6,013 nucleotides of DNA, taken from an uncultured Spirochaetales bacterium. Lineage in GTDB: Bacteria; Spirochaetota; Spirochaetia; Treponematales; Treponemataceae. Of this stretch, positions 4,478 through 6,013 are shown one piece after another. The stretch is from contig CAMGSV010000151.1 of the NCBI GenBank assembly GCA_946061495.1, positions 1 through 6,013 of the forward strand. The letters run 5' to 3'. The translations under genes and the position numbers were made by a program. The notes under the pieces are model-generated. The model was not told the DNA's origin and ran no database searches. It worked only from the letters and a program-made list of their open reading frames with translations. The stretch's first letter is position 1. Every line of letters begins with the position of its first letter.

Positions 4478-5716
4478 ATGCGTGAAATGAAGGACAGCGG
4501 CATTGAATGGATGGGGGAGATTCCTGTTGGGTGGGAATTAAATAAAATTGGCTGTGTTTATGATGAACGCAACGTAAAGGTGAGCGATAAAGATTATGCC
4601 CCTTTATCTGTAACGAAACAGGGAATAGTTCCACAGCTTGAAACCGCCGCTAAAACGGACAATGGTGATAACAGAAAGCTTATTAAAAAAGGTGATTTTG
4701 TAATCAACAGCCGTTCTGATAGACGAGGTTCTTGTGGCATTTCAGAATACGACGGCTCCTGTTCGTTGATAAATACTGTATTAAAGCCAAGAAAAAACAT
4801 GTGCAGTGCGTATTATAGCTTTGTATTTCGTTCTGAATGTTTTGCTGACGAGTTTTACCGCTGGGGAACAGGAATTGTAGATGATTTGAGGTCTACAAAG
4901 TGGTCAAATATGAAGAACATTTACATTCCCTTTCCCCCATTAAAAGAACAGCACCGCATCTCCACCTACCTCGACACCACATGCGAAAAGATCGACAGCA
5001 TCATTGCACGGCAGCAGGAGGTCTTGGAAAAGCTAAAAGCCTATAGGCTCTCCGTCATTACCGAGGCAGTCACAAAGGGACTGAATCCCGATGTGAGGTT
5101 GAAGGATAGTGGGGTTGAGTTTTTAGGTGAAGTCCCTGAAAATTGGGAAGTATTAAAATTCGGAAGATGTATTACGATAAAATCTAATTTAGTGCCACCT
5201 GAAAATTATTATGATTATCCGCAAATCGCTCCTGATAATATTGAAAAAAACTCTGCAAAATTACTTGACCATAAAACTGTCAAAGATTCAGGTGTTATCA
5301 GTTGGAATCATCTGTTTTTCAAAGGTCAAATCTTATATTCAAAAATTCGACCATTGCTCAACAAGGTGATAATTGCTCCGTTTGACGGATTGTGTAGTGC
5401 GGATATGTATCCCATTGAAACAGAAAATAACAGCAAATTTATTGTGTATGTGATTTTGGCTGATTATTTTTCAGCACAAGTAGGATTAGTAACTGAAAAT
5501 AGAGTGAAGATGCCCAAGATAAATCAAAATGAATTATCTGGAATTATTGTTGCAATGCCCAAATTGGAAGAACAACAGCAAATCGCCGACTACCTCGACA
5601 AAAAATGCTCCGCAATCGACTCAGCCATCGCCAAAAAACAGGCGATCATCAAAAAACTCACCGCATATAAAAAATCCCTCATTTATGAGGTTGTGACGGG
5701 AAAGAGAGAGGTGTAA
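4478..5716 (+). CDS. hsdS: Type I restriction-modification specificity subunit HsdS
   Basis: HsdS selects the DNA target for the methyltransferase, each target recognition domain (TRD) reading one half of a bipartite site. The 412-residue product has the full two-fold layout. An entry motif KDSGIEWMGEIPVGWE (5-20) precedes TRD1 (about 21-153), followed by the central conserved helix (PPLKEQHRISTYL, 153-165, to about 204). The second entry motif KDSGVEFLGEVPENWE (209-224) leads to TRD2 (about 225-360) and the C-terminal helix (PKLEEQQQIADYL, 361-373, to about 408). The two helices set the spacing between half-sites and contact HsdM. TRD2 is visibly more AT-rich than the helix regions and hsdM, the usual sign of swapped recognition domains. 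The gene appears intact, ending in TGKREV. It begins 20 nt after the accessory gene; the IS remnant begins within a few bases of its stop. Confidence 0.93.
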   Translation: MREMKDSGIEWMGEIPVGWELNKIGCVYDERNVKVSDKDYAPLSVTKQGIVPQLETAAKTDNGDNRKLIKKGDFVINSRSDRRGSCGISEYDGSCSLINTVLKPRKNMCSAYYSFVFRSECFADEFYRWGTGIVDDLRSTKWSNMKNIYIPFPPLKEQHRISTYLDTTCEKIDSIIARQQEVLEKLKAYRLSVITEAVTKGLNPDVRLKDSGVEFLGEVPENWEVLKFGRCITIKSNLVPPENYYDYPQIAPDNIEKNSAKLLDHKTVKDSGVISWNHLFFKGQILYSKIRPLLNKVIIAPFDGLCSADMYPIETENNSKFIVYVILADYFSAQVGLVTENRVKMPKINQNELSGIIVAMPKLEEQQQIADYLDKKCSAIDSAIAKKQAIIKKLTAYKKSLIYEVVTGKREV

Positions 5717-5807
5717 CTATGGATAGTGTACAATAAAGTTCGCAAAATGGGGTAGAAAAAAGCCATTGAAAAATCCAGAATGTTGGTTCCCACACTAACA
5801 AAAAAAG
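5717..5807 (+). mobile_element. Probable end of an IS256-family element, degraded
   Basis: Directly after the hsdS stop the sequence (atagtgtacaataaagtt at 5723-5740) resembles the GTGTACA-plus-AT-rich ends of IS256-family elements. No matching opposite end is inside the window. A short palindrome, ACTAT-gg-ATAGT (5716-5727), straddles the boundary. In an intact IS this end would be followed by the transposase N-terminus, but here the C-terminal region follows within 90 bp, so an internal deletion is inferred. Stop codons interrupt every frame before about 5799. Confidence 0.4.
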
Positions 5808-6013
5808 GACAAGGAGAAGGTCGCCGCAAGACTGAAGCTCATCTGGCAGGCTCCCGACGAGAAGTCGGCGAGGGCCATGAAGGCGGCCTTCTGCCAGGAA
5901 TATGAAAAGTCGTTTCCTAAAGCAGTTGAATGTCTTGAGGAGGGTTTTGAGGATTCCATTCAGTTCTATGCCTTCGAGGAACTGGACAGCCGCAAGATTT
6001 CAAGCACGAACAC
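5799..6013 (+). pseudogene. IS256-family (Mutator-type) transposase, C-terminal fragment, 5'-truncated
   Basis: The open frame from 5799 to the window edge encodes QKKDKEKVAARLKLIWQAPD and continues to FPKAVECLEEGFEDSIQFYA and SRKISSTN. This matches the part of IS256-family transposases that follows the CxxH-xRN region and runs up to the conserved STN. The frame has no start codon with a ribosome site and a stop lies just upstream (5796-5798), so the catalytic domain with its first two aspartates is missing. The third acidic residue would be expected just past the window edge. In another frame the preceding codons read MLVPTLTKK (5780-5806); joining them would need removal of one A from the A7 run at 5800-5806, so a frameshift rather than a clean deletion is possible over this short stretch. 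The fragment cannot be an active transposase. Confidence 0.8.

Noticed and set aside
5796..5810. Programmed -1 frameshift at A7G in the transposase
   Set aside because: Moving from the upstream frame into the transposase frame would need +1 (or -2), and IS256-family transposases are normally made from a single frame.

Overview
The window looks like an accessory island in a Bacteroidales chromosome. The lineage call rests on the minus-strand HU-like protein at 318-695, of a kind typical of Bacteroidales, and on two minus-strand promoter candidates laid out in the Bacteroidetes manner (a TTTG-like -33 box, 19 nt, then a TAnnTTTG-like -7 box). The restriction-modification operon may have arrived separately: its HsdM and HsdS resemble gut Firmicutes proteins as much as Bacteroidales ones, and its promoter is closer to a sigma70 type.

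Layout. Positions 1-317 have no gene but hold a strongly structured stretch whose features fit a minus-strand RNA of about 150 nt: promoter candidate, small hairpin, long nested hairpin, and a GC-rich stem followed by a T run. Next is the HU-like gene on the minus strand (318-695) with its promoter. Positions 770-1540 have no credible gene. In the middle lies an array of six palindromic 13-bp elements, mostly 22 bp apart (928-1041), and at the right end the promoter and leader of the next operon.

From 1541 to 5716 there is a plus-strand Type I restriction-modification operon: hsdM (modification methyltransferase), an accessory gene, and hsdS (two-domain specificity subunit). hsdM and the accessory gene overlap by 8 nt and hsdS follows 20 nt later, so the three are probably co-transcribed. 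HsdM and HsdS together should form an adenine-specific DNA methyltransferase. No hsdR (the motor/nuclease subunit) is present in the window.

The accessory gene is the main curiosity. Its first ~236 residues are a RhuM-family protein, but at the point where RhuM normally continues it becomes the C-terminal part of an AlbA_2/RecG-like ATP-binding protein, followed by an EPQ-repeat linker and a winged-helix domain. It looks like an in-frame fusion of two accessory genes of the sort found between hsdM and hsdS.

Immediately after the hsdS stop codon the sequence turns into a remnant of an IS256-family (Mutator-type) insertion sequence. An end-like stretch is followed directly by the C-terminal part of the transposase, which runs off the window. 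This IS marks the broken 3' boundary of the operon, where hsdR or other genes might once have followed.
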